64,000 nucleotides of DNA, taken from NCBI GenBank assembly GCA_029582155.1, contig CM055901.1, forward strand, positions 42,929,616 through 42,993,615, in the 5' to 3' direction. A program made the position numbers and the translations under genes. The notes under the pieces are model-generated. The model worked only from the letters and a program-made list of their open reading frames with translations. It was not told the origin of the DNA and did not search any database. Below are positions 50,001 to 59,260 of the stretch, piece by piece (positions within the stretch are counted from its first letter, which is position 1; every line of letters starts with the position of its first letter). This stretch comes from Panopea generosa (lineage: Eukaryota; Mollusca; Bivalvia; Adapedonta; Hiatellidae).

Positions 50001-52497
50001 AAAAACGCCCTCTCTTGTGTTAACATATATAATATACTTGTATGAAAATATACTTCAAATTGTATGAAAACCATATATTATTGTGGAGCGCGTGGTCCAG
50101 TGGTAGAGCACCGAACTCATGATCGGAGGGTCGTGGGTTCGATCCTCCGCTACGGCTATGTGTAGTGTCCTTGAGCAAGACACTTTTTCCGCATATGCTT
50201 TGTACTGGTTCTACCCAGGAAGCCTTCGAGCGTGATTTGTCTAAGTTGTAAGAACTTGTTTCACAAAGTAAAATAAATAAGTTTAAACACTACACTCCAT
50301 AAATTATACCGGAGTGTACACCCACGGAGCCAACAATAGCATCTACGATAGTCATATCCGATGAACCTAACAACTTATGTAAATCTATCGATATGCTTAG
50401 TTCAATCAGATTGACAGCCGCTTTAACATACGACTACATTATCGGTATGACGTTACGACGTCATATTAGGATTTGACTCCAACACCTGTTTGGCGTCGAT
50501 TCGGCTAAAATGTATATTTCAGCTACGTCATTTTACTATAATAATATTGAATATAACATTTTAAAAGTTGTTCCAAACAGTATAAGATTTATGAAGTTAG
50601 TATATTTATTAGTTAGTATTATAATAAGTTTAATATGTAAAAAGGCTTATTAAAGTACGGTCCCTCTGTTGGGCCACCTTTCTATAAGCGTACCTTTTTC
50701 TGATAGCGTGTCTCCTTGTCTTAAATGAAAGAATACATCTTAATATACAGTCAAACCTGTGTAAGCGGTCACCTTTATTAAGCAGCCTCTTGTATTAAAC
50801 AGCCACATTTGTTATTTTCCATTTCTATACGTTTAGAGCAAATTTACCTGTTTTAAGCAACAACATGTCTTAAAAGGCCACTTTTGCTCCTTCCCTTGAC
50901 TGGTTGCTTAAGACAGGTTTGATTGTAAGCAAAACTACTGAAATATGACTTATTTACATATCTTAAGCTGTATAGATAAGTTGTTAAGAAAACGTGTAGA
51001 CATGTATGTGCCTTATTTAAGCATTTAAGTATTAAATTCATCATTTTATCAAACAAAGAAATTATATTTTACCAACATTAAACAAAATACTTAAAAACTT
51101 AACATAAATTTTGACTGGTTATTAACATATCATAAAAATTATTATCATTATTAATGGAACCATATGCAGTTTTACTTGAGCCAGTCTGAAATCATGCTCA
51201 ACTGGCTGCTTTTCTCAGATTTAATTTTTTAAGTGTTTAAATACAGAAGTATACTGATCATGAATATTACCGCTAGTCTAACACTTTTCAACCATGCAAA
51301 TAATGGCTTCAATAATAAACAGTTATAAAATTACTTAAGTGTGCTGAGTAATAACTTGAACAGTTACCGGTACGAAATGTAAACAAATGCCGACGCTAGC
51401 GGAAGTTGGAGCTTAGCGCATATCTTAGATATTGTTATTATACGGGCATTCGCAGTAATAGGTATATCCGGCGCGGTATTAGGTATACAAGGGATATATA
51501 TTTTAATATTTTGGTGAAGCAGGAATACTAAGTACATATTATGTTAAATATCACTTCACTTAGCCCTCATTATGATAGTTTGTTGTTTTTGTTTGATTTA
51601 CTTTTTAATTGATTGAACTACTATTATTGATATAGTTCCCTTGTTTCGAATGTTATTTTAAAAAAGCGAATCCAGGAAATTTGTCCTCCGCTGTTTTCAA
51701 AACATTTGATTCAGGCATTCTAGAGTTATTGCATGGAACCCCCTACCCCATACACTAGTTAAGTTTGTACTATTTTCAAAATGGTCCATAGTGGTTGTGA
51801 TTTCTTGCTGCAGATACTGTCGTCACGTTATGTTAAATAGTCAGTTAAAATTATCGGCAATATTAGTGGAGCCTGTTAAATGATTTTTGTAGTTAATTAA
51901 GTTTGTCTTAGACATTTACTGACATTTCAAAAGGTGAAAATTAACACAAAATAATTTTAGTTGAAGACACTTACCAATGTTACCTCTGTACGTGTGTATT
52001 GTCGGTACATTGATATCTTCTATTTTTTGTTCAGGGAGTTGTATCAAATTGTCTTCATTTTCCATGGCAGAGAACAATCTCCAAATGTAGTTCAAAACTG
52101 GCATCTTTTTTTTGTTTTTCCTTGATTCAATAGATGATGTTCCACTAGACATCCGTTTTTGTACTTCTTGAATGGTTTGTGGCACTTTGTTATCTTCAAT
52201 TGTATCCGTGTCACCAATAGCACCTTTATCCACATCGTCTTCAACTACATCAGTCACGTATTCAAACGGTTGATGTATATCCATCTTCTCGTTATCGTCA
52301 TCAGAGAAATGGTGATATGTTCCTGTTACGTCTACTAGCATATTACTAAAATGTGACTGCATCGCTGGTGTATGAATCATCGTTTTAGACCTTTGTGTCG
52401 GTAATCCATTTGAATATGTCATGTTACGAATTAAAATAAAAAATGAAAAATAAAGTACACATTTGTAAGGAGAAAATAATAACTCCATAGTAAACAT
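31493..52497 (-). CDS. BMP-like TGF-beta superfamily ligand precursor, three exons
   Basis: Secreted dimeric growth factor precursor. Model: join of 51975-52497, 34058-34213 and 31493-32097 read on the minus strand, 1284 nt, 427 residues. Residues about 4-31 form a signal peptide with a hydrophobic run (VLYFSFFILI). The prodomain follows: an acidic stretch, then MPVLNYIWRLFSAM, which resembles the first prodomain helix (MPxxMLDLY) of BMPs, and FIFDISSI, a typical prodomain strand. A furin site RRKR ends at residue 301. The mature 126 residues carry seven cysteines at mature positions 22, 50, 54, 90, 91, 123 and 125, giving the family pattern C..CxxxC..CC..CxC, and end CGCR. An NST glycosylation site sits where BMP2/4 have one. 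Both introns are GT-AG and phase 1, which makes the join very likely. Oddities: the usual W-x-x-W-I-V-A-P is replaced by DWPWYAWP, and C3-C4 spacing is 36 rather than about 31. It is closest by eye to BMP2/4 or ADMP, but orthology is not established. Confidence 0.88.
32241..33787. repeat. 31/44-bp minisatellite filling intron 2 of the BMP-like gene
   Basis: Units combine a 31-base core (TAGTACAATCAGAAAGGGAA then TCATGTAGAGT) with an optional 13-base insert (TATTGTATAGTTA), giving alternating periods of 31 and 44 bases, for example 33241 to 33285 (44) and 33285 to 33316 (31). The low-coordinate end is enriched in 31-base units and more degraded; the high end is mostly 44. It lies within the 1960-base intron between exons 2 and 3. 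Confidence 0.93.
34058..34213 (-). CDS. BMP-like ligand, exon 2 (middle of prodomain)
   Basis: This exon is 156 bases, phase 1 at both ends. The acceptor is TTTTGCAG before 34213 and the donor is GTAG|GTAAGT after 34058. The peptide includes VVFSFKMPLVENTSRAEIVL, which matches the BMP prodomain pattern of a strand followed by an alternating 'AEL' strand, and it contains an N-glycosylation site (NTS). The 72-bp satellite begins only about 90 bases upstream of the acceptor. Confidence 0.82.
34306..45978. repeat. 72-bp satellite array, about 160 monomers, inside intron 1
   Basis: The monomer is GGTGTTTACCTGATACAGTG, TTATAAGATATGATTAGCCT, CCCTCACAGTAATGCCATTG, TCATATAAAGAC, 72 bases (verified between 35331 and 35403). 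Common variants are CATATAAAG or CACATAAAG, GATACACAG (plus 2) and CATTGTCATTGTCAT (plus 6). Higher-order structure: a 656-base unit (9 monomers plus 8 bases) relates 40711 to 41367, and an about 1-kb block near 35560-36520 recurs about 4.5 kb later near 40060-41040. On the gene's sense (minus) strand every monomer reads ATCAGGTAAAC. Confidence 0.97.
45979..46033 (+). mobile_element. truncated tRNA-like SINE fragment abutting the 72-bp array
   Basis: CTTGGCGCTCACGCCGCAGG followed by the B-box-like GTGGGTTCGAATCTCC forms the anticodon-to-T-arm part of a tRNA-like sequence. The 5' part with the A box is missing exactly where the satellite ends. Confidence 0.5.
46034..46689. other. intron 1 stretch, nothing firmly recognised
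   Basis: A short direct repeat lies at about 46075-46160 (GAGAAATGTGATACATTA twice, about 59 bases apart). Otherwise unique AT-rich sequence. Confidence 0.4.
46690..46884 (-). mobile_element. tRNA-derived SINE (family A)
   Basis: On the minus strand the head reads GCGCGTGGTCCGGTGGTAGA (A box), then GGGTTCGATCCTCC (B box). The body has TTCAGCAAAATACTTTTTCC and GTATTGGTTCTACCTAGGAA, and the tail resembles TTGTAAAACTTGTTTCA. The 95-codon plus-strand frame across it is a by-product. Confidence 0.8.
46955..47022. repeat. two-copy 32-bp tandem repeat
   Basis: TTTGTACTGTTGTTGTGGGT followed by GCTGTGTC occurs twice in succession. Confidence 0.75.
47417..47819. repeat. 400-bp flanking repeat, copy 1 (contains SINE B)
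   Basis: GTATAAGAGTAACAAAATGTAC to GGACACTGAGAAC is about 95 percent identical to 49024-49424. It is in direct orientation and sits immediately before the 31-bp minisatellite array. Confidence 0.9.
47505..47722 (-). mobile_element. SINE, Nin-DC-type (family B), within the flanking repeat
   Basis: The body block CCTTCCGCAAGTAACTGGCA and the tRNA-like head as complement (GCGAGCGGGACTCGGACTAA for the B-box region, GGCGCCTTATACCCCCAAGG for the A-box region). The better head copy in the second flanking repeat has GACTCGAACTAACGACC. Confidence 0.75.
47822..49020. repeat. 31-bp minisatellite array between duplicated flanks
   Basis: About 38 units of TTTACTCATATTCATTCTGA plus TGTCTTCCCCC, alternating with a variant TTCATTATAAGGTCTTCC(T/C)CC. 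The repeat-cored, SINE-flanked layout recalls bivalve 'pearl'-type mobile elements. A C run lies near 48151-48163. Confidence 0.94.
49024..49424. repeat. 400-bp flanking repeat, copy 2 (contains SINE B at 49113-49324)
   Basis: Second direct copy of 47417-47819, just after the minisatellite. It carries a family B SINE in the minus orientation with B-box complement GGGACTCGAACTAACGACC. Beyond GACACTGAGAAC the sequence is unique (GACAAATATT), whereas copy 1 continues into the array. Confidence 0.9.
49425..50082. other. intron 1 stretch, nothing recognised
   Basis: No open frame, tandem repeat or known element seen. Confidence 0.4.
50083..50287 (+). mobile_element. tRNA-derived SINE (family A), best-preserved copy
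   Basis: Head: GGAGCGCGTGGTCCAGTGGT (A box) and CGTGGGTTCGATCCTCCG (B box). Body: GTCCTTGAGCAAGACACTTT, GTACTGGTTCTACCCAGGAA, TTCGAGCGTGATTTGTCTAA. Tail: ACTTGTTTCACAAAGTAAAA then TAAATAAG. The tRNA-like part could be misread as a tRNA gene, but the shared non-tRNA body in three places shows a SINE. Confidence 0.85.
50748..50925. mobile_element. mariner/Tc1-type MITE with TA target duplication
   Basis: Ends CAGTCAAACCTGT and ACAGGTTTGATTG are inverted repeats, continued inward by TTAAGC-like matches (GTAAGCGGTC against GGTTGCTTAAG). TA flanks both sides. At 178 bases with no coding capacity it is a non-autonomous element. Confidence 0.72.
51975..52497 (-). CDS. BMP-like ligand, exon 1 (signal peptide and N-terminal prodomain)
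   Basis: It encodes residues 1-174 plus one base. Two candidate starts, Met1 (52495-52497) and Met4 (52486-52488), both precede the hydrophobic signal sequence; Met4 places the signal nearer the N-terminus and may be the true start. The donor chosen is G|GTAAGT, leaving 51975 as the last exon base. A second donor, G|GTAACA, lies 9 bases earlier with last exon base 51984. It is also phase 1, so it would only drop three residues. The open frame reads past the donor into the intron, where the translation stops resembling the family. Confidence 0.8.
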
Positions 52498-52580
52498 ATT
52501 TGTTCAATACTTTCATTTGTAGCTGTTACACCATGTGCCAGCATGCACAATTATGTGATGAAATCTTCAGCTGAAATCTC

Positions 52581-52588
52581 TATATATA
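52581..52588 (-). promoter_or_regulatory. possible TATA element upstream of BMP-like gene
   Basis: TATATATA lies about 85-90 bases upstream of the exon 1 start codons, within an ordinary distance for a TATA box plus short leader. In DNA this AT-rich such strings are common, so this is suggestive only. Confidence 0.2.
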
Positions 52589-52597
52589 CTATTGAGA

Positions 52598-53988
52598 AAA
52601 ATGCGCAGATGTTAAAATGTTACAGTTCGCAAGCAATATAGGTGACTAGACATGTGTTTTACAATATTGGACAATTTATAAAATGTTGATGTATATTTCT
52701 AGCCACAGTTTATGTGCACGCACTCATGAAATGCACGTTCTAGTATGGCATTATGATTTTTAGAGGAGCAAAGTCAGCGGTATTGTATACATTTAAAGAA
52801 TCAGAGCAGTAGGCAAGAAATAAAAGCACTCATAAGTATACGATTGCGAAAAACAACGGTATAACTGTTTTGATATGAACGTACGTCTAAACCTACCCTT
52901 ATCTTAAGGTAGTTCGCGGCGTTCCTTTCGGATTTGTTGTAATCTGAAGTAATTTATTAAAATTCTGTACAATTGATCTACGATGTCTTAGCTTTGTTTA
53001 CGCAGTTTATCGTTAACAACGCCCCCTGGCGGTACATAGATTTCGGACGGTTTTCCTCGTTTTTCCCTTGTTAAATAATCAATATTAATTTAAAATTGTT
53101 TTCAATAACATTTCTAAATTACTTATTTTATTTCTTACGATAAGTGTATAACTTTCATGCATGTAAAATACAATTTGTGTTACCTTTACATCTAATCATT
53201 ACGCCGGGGTTGATATAAATGTGGGTTTAATACCAACGAATTGTGAACATTATGAAAGATTTGCCACTAAAAGGGTCTCCAGAAAAGTTAGATATTTAAT
53301 GAAATATTTTCCTAAACAAGAAGTATATCAACACGAGATTATGCTCTTAGGTTTTAAACTCAAAATGTTACCGAGTATTCGATGATATGAAAAGACATCA
53401 CAGACAAATAGGTAATGACGCGACGTCAAATGTGGTTCATTTTAAGAACCTGTATCTCAGCTTATATGCTGTGCTTTATCAAAATATCGACACATGCATA
53501 TTTCACATTTCTAGTAATAAATGTATACACAACAATCGAGAAACGATGACCGATGATATCAGGACTGCATTGCCAAACTTCCCCACCTATTGTTGAATGG
53601 TTCCATTACACAGGTCGGTGCTGGAGTGAGCTTAATGCAGAAAAGACAGTTTCAAGTGATGCAATGGTCATACCTCGGATATTAATAATCAAAACGACCA
53701 TTTCTATTTCTGAATGAGATGTCATGGTATTACTAATACAAATATTGATGAAATACGTGATATTGTAATTTGGACGTATAGAGCGCGTCCTTATTGTGTT
53801 TAGTTCGGTTAAGCGTTTGCTACCGTATTTTAATATATTTTCCTGATCACTGGCTCAATCTCAAATCAGCACATAGAACGAAACACTTTTAGGAATCAAA
53901 GTATTAAATGTGTTTGCTGTTTAACGGTGCTAAACGCATCCATAGACAAAACAGATTTTGTTTTGTTGATTCAGTGGTTAATTCGTTA
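52598..53988. other. upstream region of the BMP-like gene, nothing firmly recognised
   Basis: Contains the gene's presumed 5' flank. No other gene, SINE or tandem repeat seen; the 69-codon frame at 53387-53596 has no motif. Confidence 0.4.
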
Positions 53989-54826
53989 TAAGGTCTTCCT
54001 CCTTTACCTATATTCATTCTGATGTCTCCCCCCTTTACTCATATTTAGTATGATGTCTTTCTCCTTTACCTATATTCATTATAAGATCTTCCTCCTTTAC
54101 TCATATTATTCTGATGTCTTCCCCCTTTACTCATATTTATTCTGATGTCTTCCTCCTTTACCTATAATCATTCTGAGGTCTTCCTCCTTTACATATATTC
54201 ATTATGATGTCTCCCCCCCCCCCCCCCCCCCTTACTCAAATTTAGTATGATGTCTCCCCCCTTTACTCATATTTATTATGATGTCTCTCTCCTTTAATCA
54301 TATTCATTATCAGGTCTTCCTCCTTTACCTATATTCATTCTGATGTTTTCCCTCTTTACTCATATTTATTATGATGTATTTCTCCTTTACTCATATTCAT
54401 TATAAGGTATTCCTCCTTTACTAATTTTCATTATAAGGTCTTCTCACTTTACTCATATTCATTCTGGTGTCTTTCTCCTTTACTTATATTCATTATAAGG
54501 TCTTCCCCCTTTACTCATATTCATTCTGATGTCTTCCTCCTTTACTCATATTCATTCTGATGGTTTTCTACTTTACTCATATTCATTCTGATGTCTTCCT
54601 CCTTTACCTATATTCATTATAAGGTCTTCCCCCTTTACTCATATTCATTCTGATGTCTTCCTCCTTTTCTCATATTTATTATAAGGTCTTCCTCCATTAC
54701 TCATATTCATTCTGAGGACTTCCTTCTTTACTGATATTCATTCTGGGGTTTCTCCTTCCCTTTAGTCATTTTAGGGTCTTCCTCCTTTACTTATATTCAT
54801 TATTAGGTCTTCCTCCTTGACTAATA
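53989..54826. repeat. second 31-bp minisatellite array, same family as 47822-49020
   Basis: About 27 units of TTTACTCATATTCATTCTGA plus TGTCTTCC(T/C)CC and the TTATAAGGTCTTCC variant. It begins after GGTTAATTCG and degrades toward 54780. A run of about 18 C interrupts it near 54213-54230. It lacks the 400-bp flanks found at the other array. Confidence 0.93.
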
Positions 54827-55330
54827 GGGGGTCGAAACCGAAATCGCCCGAAGGGCGAATTTGTTTACGAACCGTTACGGTATCACTCGAGCGACGTGTA
54901 GAACTCAGTGAGAAGAAAAACACGACGACCTTTAACTCATACGTTCAGTCGGAATACCTTGGCTATTACTACGTAATAACCTCGGATATAATACGGGGGC
55001 CGCCATATTGCTAAGACCCGGCCTTTCTGCCGAGTACCAGACTAACACATGGCCGTACTACATTCAAAATGGAGACTATCAACCTGAAAACGTGCTCATT
55101 ATGTTTACTAAAGAATAGAGACATGTATAATGTTATTGGCAGAAAAAGCTTTGAGATAAAGCCTGCACGTCGAAAAGTCAGCCATTTTTGTTACGATAAT
55201 AACGGGAAGTAACTTGCCGGGGCAAATTACCAATTGGTGTATTCCTACAATTATTTACGAGGTGTAATACCGAAGGATGACGGAATTTGCCGAGTATGTA
55301 CGTAAATTCCGTTGCCTCGTGACTATTATT
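54827..55330. other. locally CpG-richer stretch, unidentified
   Basis: Higher GC and CpG than its surroundings (GAAACCGAAATCGCCCGAAG, CGGGGGCCGCCATATTG). A 65-codon frame (54817-55014) has no recognisable motif. It could be a promoter or first-exon region of a gene outside the window, or a repeat. Confidence 0.3.
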
Positions 55331-56175
55331 CCAAATAAAATAAAGCTAAAAAAGTATTGTCTAAAAAATAAATACTGTTATAATGGTATCAAAATAATCA
55401 AACTTTTTTTGATAAATAAAATTCTTAGCTTTAGTTGATAATTAAAATACCAAACCAGACAACAAAATCATTGCTCTGCAGTAAATATGTTTCGCAAAGT
55501 TTCGACCGAAGTAAATGCGGGTAAAATGAGGGTAAAATGAAAAGTATTCCGATTGCTCTTTATATATATATTTTGTGTGTGTTTAACAGTTTACTGGCGT
55601 TATCAAAGGTATACATGTATAGATAATTGTTGCGTAGTATCGTATCATTTTGGCTTTAACAATAATCTCTATCTTGCGAGAGCAGAAAATAAATTAACAA
55701 TGGTTTGATGTTTACAACTGTATGGTGCCGTAACATATTTTCGATCATGACCTGAATTCGATCACTTCCGAGAATTATGAATATCGCTAAAGTGAACATC
55801 GGTCAACCATCCAAGTACTTACTTTGTTCAACGTTGCTTAACTTCCAATATAGTCAGTGCACATCAATCATGTCGCTGTAAAAGCTACCTTAATAGAAAG
55901 ACTTATAAGTGACCTATATGTACACTCTTCCCCTCTTTACTTTTAGGGCTTATACCCAATAGCACAGCCTGTGGCTTTCCGCAGTTCATGGCTATATCCC
56001 ACCCCGTTCCAAAGAAAGAGGCACAGGTCCGAAGTTAATCCTGGTAGCCATTAAAGTAACATCAGTCACCCACTTTAAAACAAAACCACCATCACCCGTG
56101 GGCAATAGCATGTAAAATTGAAGCTATAGTTGGACCCAAACTCACAGTGTGTTGAGAGAACATAAACCACAACCA
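55331..56175. other. non-coding stretch, nothing recognised
   Basis: AT-rich sequence without supported genes. Confidence 0.4.
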
Positions 56176-56560
56176 ATTTTTTTTATATCTGTAGTTGTCA
56201 TGTTGTATGGCACGAAAGGCACTAACCCAACATTTTACAGACATTAACATCTACCATATATGTTTAAATATCTGCATTTGTCATAGTGTGTGCTGTGAAA
56301 GTAACTAACGTAAAATTTATGGACATAAACATCAAGGAATTTTATAGAGAAAGAAAGGCAACTAGTTGAGATTTTGTGAACGCCCATGCCAAATTAGTAA
56401 TCCATTGTGTGCTATTTTATCAACATTAAGTCAGGAGATGCAAGTTTCCTATTGTTCTATACAAGTCCTTGTAAACATCAACAATTTTTTTTAATATCTA
56501 TAGTTATCATGGTGTTTGGTGCGAAAGTAGCTTACATACATTTATGGACATAAACATCCC
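56176..56560. repeat. diverged local repeat, three partial copies
   Basis: A module of TATCTGTAGTTGTCATG, a GCACGAAAG or GCGAAAGTA stretch with CTAAC/CTTAC, and TTATGGACATAAACATC recurs near 56190, 56270 and 56500 with heavy divergence. Confidence 0.5.
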
Positions 56561-56751
56561 ATATTTGCGACTACCTGAGAAGAGTGTTGATCTTTTTAGG
56601 TTCCAGGGGGATATTGCAGGATACAGGTTGAAACAGATTGAAACACATTGTATGTTTCTTCTGGTTCTTCAATGTGCTCAGTGTATAGTACCGCCACATG
56701 GATCCTCCATTTAAAGTCTCATCAGAACAACTGTTTTAAATTGGCCATTTC

Positions 56752-56822
56752 TGGGGATCTAACCCACAACCTCGATGCTAGAAGTTTTGTGATTTACAGA
56801 CTGAGCTAATGGGGCTAACCAG
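56752..56822 (-). mobile_element. degraded tRNA-like SINE head
   Basis: The minus strand reads AGCCCCATTAGCTCAGTCTG (A box) and GGTTGTGGGTTAGATCCCCA (B box with one change) about 35 bases apart. Pairing is poor, so not a functional tRNA gene. Confidence 0.55.
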
Positions 56823-58074
56823 CTTAAACTGGTTATGCTGCCATCAAAACAGCTATGTATTTTTGGACATCTTATTGAATACCGCCTGTAGATAATTGAA
56901 TGATAATTGATCCAGAGTAGTGATAACTGGTCAATGGTAATTAATCCCCATGTGTATGTGCACCAATTAAAGTTATTAAAGAGACTAAACTTTTGTAAAG
57001 AGTGACTTGTACAAATTTTTACTTGGCCAGTGATTTGTACAATTTTCTACTTGTCCAGAACATCAGGCTATAGGATTGTACACCACTGTCAGGGGAAGGT
57101 ATTTTAACAACATTATAACACATAGTACTAAATATATAGTATATCTATACTAAATTTTGTCTATTATCACTGTTACATTGGGTCCATATTCACATTCCTT
57201 GCATAATTCCGATGAGCAGGGCGTTATCACTGCTCAGAATTCATTTAGGCAGTGCATTATCCCTACCTGGAATCCTAATTTTGATACTAGCCCCAGGCAA
57301 GGGTTAATCAACTTAATGGCATGGGAGAAAAAGTGTGCATGTGGAAGTTGATATTGGGTGAACAGTGCCTTTTAGTGACAATGCAAGCTGTACTCTCTGT
57401 AATAATGAGCATGAACTTAAAAACATATCAGAAGGTTTCGTGTATATTCAAAAAAGTCACATAAGTCTGAGTAGAACCTTTCAGGAGAAATTGGTTAATT
57501 ACTCTAATAAATTATATGTGTATAGCTTGACTTGAACTAACAGCTTTACATGTGACAGGTACATGGTCTTTAGCATAGAAGTGCTCTCAGTAATTGAGGG
57601 TTGCACACTGGCATCAAAATAAAACAAGTGGGGCATGTGTTTGCTGTGCTTCTATCTACTTGCTAAATATTGCACTACTTAAACTGTTTATTGCCTTTCA
57701 AAGCATTAAAAAAAAAATTCTTTTCATGATGTCTGTTTATTTTTCATTAAAATACTGATATATGCCTTTTAGTGTTTCAATCCAAATAAAACTTGGCATG
57801 AATAATTTTCCATATTTAAACTATAAGCATGCACGATTTCAATATCATACACCACCATTTAACATTAATTTTGACAAGTCAAAATGTATCTGTAACAAAG
57901 TACGGGGGAGTTTGAAGTTATTTGTACAACGTCAAGTTGACATTGAAATGAAAGTTATTCCTTTTTCAAAGTATGAACCGCTGTGCAAAACACAATTTTT
58001 GTGGTACTGCACCCACTTCTTGTACATGTCACAATACTATGATGACTCATAGATCCTAACCACAGAACATACAC
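56823..58074. other. non-coding stretch, nothing recognised
   Basis: Short open frames such as 57762-58052 lack motifs; no repeats identified. Confidence 0.35.
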
Positions 58075-58347
58075 TCAGGCACATGGCCTGGAGGTACTGA
58101 AAGCGCTTTCAAGAAGATCTGACTTGAAGCCCAGGAAAACCACCCAAGATTTCGGTCGTCCATATCGCTGATGGCCAGTTACTTTCGTCTTACTATCGGA
58201 AACCTGTTTGTACCACCAATAGATAAGACTCCAGGATAGGGGTTCTGTTAAAGAGTTATTTGAAATAAACGTCAGAGTATCCTGTGGGGTCATATTACAC
58301 CCAACACAAAATTTTACCACACTCAAAATGTCCACTCTAGGTGTCAC
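58075..58347 (-). pseudogene. mariner-type transposase N-terminal fragment
   Basis: Minus frame with VDILSVVKFCV, MTPQDTLTFI and LSWSLIYWWYKQVSDSKTKV followed by GRPKS. This matches the paired helix-turn-helix of mariner transposases, where a helix ending WYKRF..G is followed by a GRP hook. No catalytic Asp blocks follow, so it is a truncated relic, unrelated in sequence to the element at 18496. CAGGGTCGTCCTATTAC near 58722 could be its TIR. Confidence 0.6.
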
Positions 58348-58821
58348 TCTTAGTTTTTTTTACTATTCAAATTCGCACTAAAACTCTTGTTATTTCAAAA
58401 GTGCGCAAAATATTTTAATGTTTATCGATAACATCAAATTTTTAAACAACATTCGCACATGATCTGACATAACAGTCACTTTTATTTCATAACATTTGGC
58501 ACACTGTTGAGGAAGTTGTCTGCTTTCCAAGGCAAGGTTGTTTTTTTAAATGGTGTCTTATTTCAAAGTCCCCCATACTTTTAACTCAAGTTACTATAGT
58601 GCCTTTTACATGAACTAAATGATGACTGAAAGTTGATTTGATGTTTTATGACAATAGAAGATGTGTCGGTCTATCCATTTATACCATTGGTTTGCATGTA
58701 ACGCCCTAAATACAAAAATGACAGGGTCGTCCTATTACTTTTGGACATACCTCTTAGTAGTTAATATAATAGTTATAAAACTTTAATTAGTGAGAACAGT
58801 GATTTAAATGCATTATTATTA

Positions 58822-59049
58822 TTTTTTTAATTGGGTTTAACGCCATTTTCAACACATTTCAGGTCATATAATGGCTTATTTAGTTTTGCTGGTGGAGGAA
58901 GACCTCAAACTGAGTACAACTACTGTCCTTACACAAGTAACTGGAAACTTTCTCACATACAGTTTTTGGAGCGGGATTCGAACTTACGACCTTAGCGATG
59001 AGAAGTGATCTTGAGATTGCGACTTAGACCACTCGGCCACAGAGGACCC
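58822..59049 (-). mobile_element. SINE, Nin-DC-type (family B), best-preserved head
   Basis: On the minus strand: A box TGTGGCCGAGTGGTCTAAG (59023-59042) and B box GTAAGTTCGAATCCCGCTCC (58970-58990). Then the body with CCAGTTACTTGTGTAAGG and AATGGCGTTAAAC, ending near 58822 in an AT-rich tail. The head is tRNA-Leu/Ser-like with a long variable region. The related head seeded the 64-bp satellite at 23315. Confidence 0.82.
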
Positions 59050-59099
59050 TTTAAATGCATTAAATCTACCATTATACCCTCAACTTTAAAGTTGGCCTT

Positions 59100-59260
59100 T
59101 TTAGGTCACCTGAGACTTTGTCTCAATGGACCTTTTTCTCCATCATCATGTGTCCGTAAACAATTGACTTTTTCGACTAATCCTCAAAAACCGTAACCCT
59201 AATTGTAATGATATATTGTATGCGGCTTTGGTACACAAGAGTGAATCAAAAATGGGAAAA
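59100..59260 (+). repeat. dispersed repeat with GGTCACCTGAG hairpin
   Basis: AGGTCACCTGAGACTTTGTC, TCAATGGACC and GTCCGTAAACAATTGACTTT form the start of a repeat I recognise from bivalve genomes, with a small TGAGAC/GTCTCA hairpin. Extent to the right uncertain. Confidence 0.4.

Noticed and set aside
50083-50160. Functional tRNA gene
   Set aside because: The A and B boxes are good, but the stem pairing is poor and the non-tRNA body is shared with two other SINE copies.
58075-58754. Complete second mariner element
   Set aside because: Only the helix-turn-helix part is visible; no catalytic blocks and no second TIR were found.
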